Of a stretch of DNA of 64,000 bases, positions 63,055 to 64,000 are shown one piece after another (position 1 is the first letter of the stretch; each line of letters begins with the position of its first letter). Position numbers and translations under genes: made by a program. The DNA is taken from positions 372,001 to 436,000 of the forward strand of contig VZSF01006823.1 in NCBI GenBank assembly GCA_013398295.1, read 5' to 3'. This DNA comes from Chionis minor. Taxonomy: Eukaryota; Chordata; Aves; Charadriiformes; Chionididae. The notes beneath the pieces are model-generated. The model did not search any database, had not been told where the DNA came from, and was given only the letters and a program-made list of their open reading frames with translations.

Positions 63055-64000
63055 GTAATTTCTTGATGCTTCTTCCTTACTGTCACCATTAATGTGGTAG
63101 ATTAAGTCAATCATGATGGTTTGTTTCCATATGAATACGCGCGTGTGTGTGCATTTATGTATACGTCATGCACACAAAGCAGTTTGCTGCTGTGAAGGCT
63201 ATTCTGTAGAACGCGACTCTGTCATTCGAAGTTACTTGAAACACGGTATTCTCAGTGGCTGGGATGGGAACTTGCCCAGCGGATCCGCACGTCTGTCCAT
63301 GTGGTCCCTCAGGTGGGTGCACAGTTATCATGGCTGCAAGATGCAATCGTAGGAAGCCATATAAATGGAGGATACTATTGATTGTTCATTTTTGCACACA
63401 CCATTACATGCACACACTTCTGAAAATAAGGCTCGGGGCATAATTGGTGTCCAATGGAGCTTCCTCAAGTTGGCTGCATACATTTGGTTTCCCTTATTTT
63501 TACGTTTTTACGAGAGCTATTCATGATGATTCTCAGACCCTGTCTTAGGGCTTTGAATTTCCTCCTTGATGGGTCTCACTCTGCATTGCTCCTTGTGTTG
63601 TGCACCTAAAATAGATGATGTGTTTAACCTTTCGGATATGCTGTTTGTGTTCTGCTTTATCTCTACGAAACATGGAATTGCATGTTCCCCAAAAGGCTTC
63701 CCAAGTTTGTTCCCAGACATGAAAGTATAGGAGTTTGTTGAAAGCCTTAGACAAGAAATGTGTGGGGGCAGATTTGACGAAGTAGTTGATGGGTGTACTA
63801 CTGAACAAGTTGCTGGGGAAAAATCAGACAATTCTCTCTTGAGATCCCAAGGTTACACAGTGTGTTGAGGACTCTCAATATTGATCCTGAGGACCAGCAG
63901 CTGCTGGTGGGTGCTTTCCTGGGCTCTCCACCAATGTGAGCAACCTCACGCCCTGGAGCATGGAGGAGGCACCTGTGTTCTCCCAGGCTGCCAGCTAATG
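63055..64000. other. Unique non-coding DNA to the window end
   Basis: No gene is recognised. It includes a GCGCGTGTGTGTGC stretch near 63137-63151. Two minus-strand open frames in different phases at 63517-63831 overlap and have no domains. Confidence 0.57.

Noticed and set aside
1..64000. CRISPR array, tRNA, rRNA, operon, phage or ERV/LTR element
   Set aside because: No regularly spaced repeats, cloverleaf signatures, rRNA motifs, bacterial gene packing or LTR boundaries were seen.

Overview
The window reads as a bird (avian) nuclear genome. The evidence is two 3'-truncated CR1 LINEs of the avian type: one at 3619-3903 ending in the octamer-like ATTCTATG tail, and one at 18327-18572 ending in a degenerate octamer. 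Several older fragments have the look of ancient amniote and sauropsid repeats. Otherwise the DNA is AT-leaning, repeat-poor and low in CpG, with many homopolymer runs. No protein-coding gene, rRNA, tRNA, CRISPR array, operon or bacterial or phage feature can be supported. The longest open frames (about 140-195 codons) occur on both strands, overlap one another, match no family I recognise, and are what chance gives in 64 kb. The window is best described as intergenic DNA or part of a very large intron; the neighbouring gene cannot be named from this sequence.

Layout. 1-5.2 kb: unique sequence plus the first CR1. 5.2-9.2 kb: AT-rich stretches that may be conserved non-coding elements (CNEs). 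9.2-13 kb: unique sequence, an ancient repeat (11.4 kb), a locally CpG-richer patch (11.78-12.15 kb) and an A29 tract. 13-22.4 kb: unique sequence, the second CR1 and two ancient repeat pieces. 26.4-33 kb: the densest accessory-looking part, with candidate CNEs, two adjacent exon-like intervals (27.33-27.53 and 27.77-27.91 kb), a pyrimidine-rich promoter-like block (30.54-31.06 kb), a MIR-like SINE (31.9 kb) and a homeodomain-motif block (32.7-32.9 kb). 33-46 kb: mostly unique, with A-rich and AT-rich tracts, an exon-like interval at 39.95-40.14 kb, and poly-A and poly-T runs. 45.7-48.2 kb: two near-palindromic ancient repeat tails and a second MIR-like SINE. 50-64 kb: unique DNA with candidate CNEs, an 18-bp perfect palindrome made of two GATA motifs (55.2 kb), a G16 run (59.66 kb), a TAATTA cluster (60.27-60.44 kb) and a CNE-like block (61.5-61.96 kb).

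There is no gene set acting together here. If the window has a function, it is most likely cis-regulatory: several AT-rich, homeodomain/GATA/PBX-motif-bearing blocks spread through a gene-poor interval, as is typical around vertebrate developmental regulators. That reading is inference from composition and motifs; no alignment was possible. I see no clear evidence of a novel biological system.
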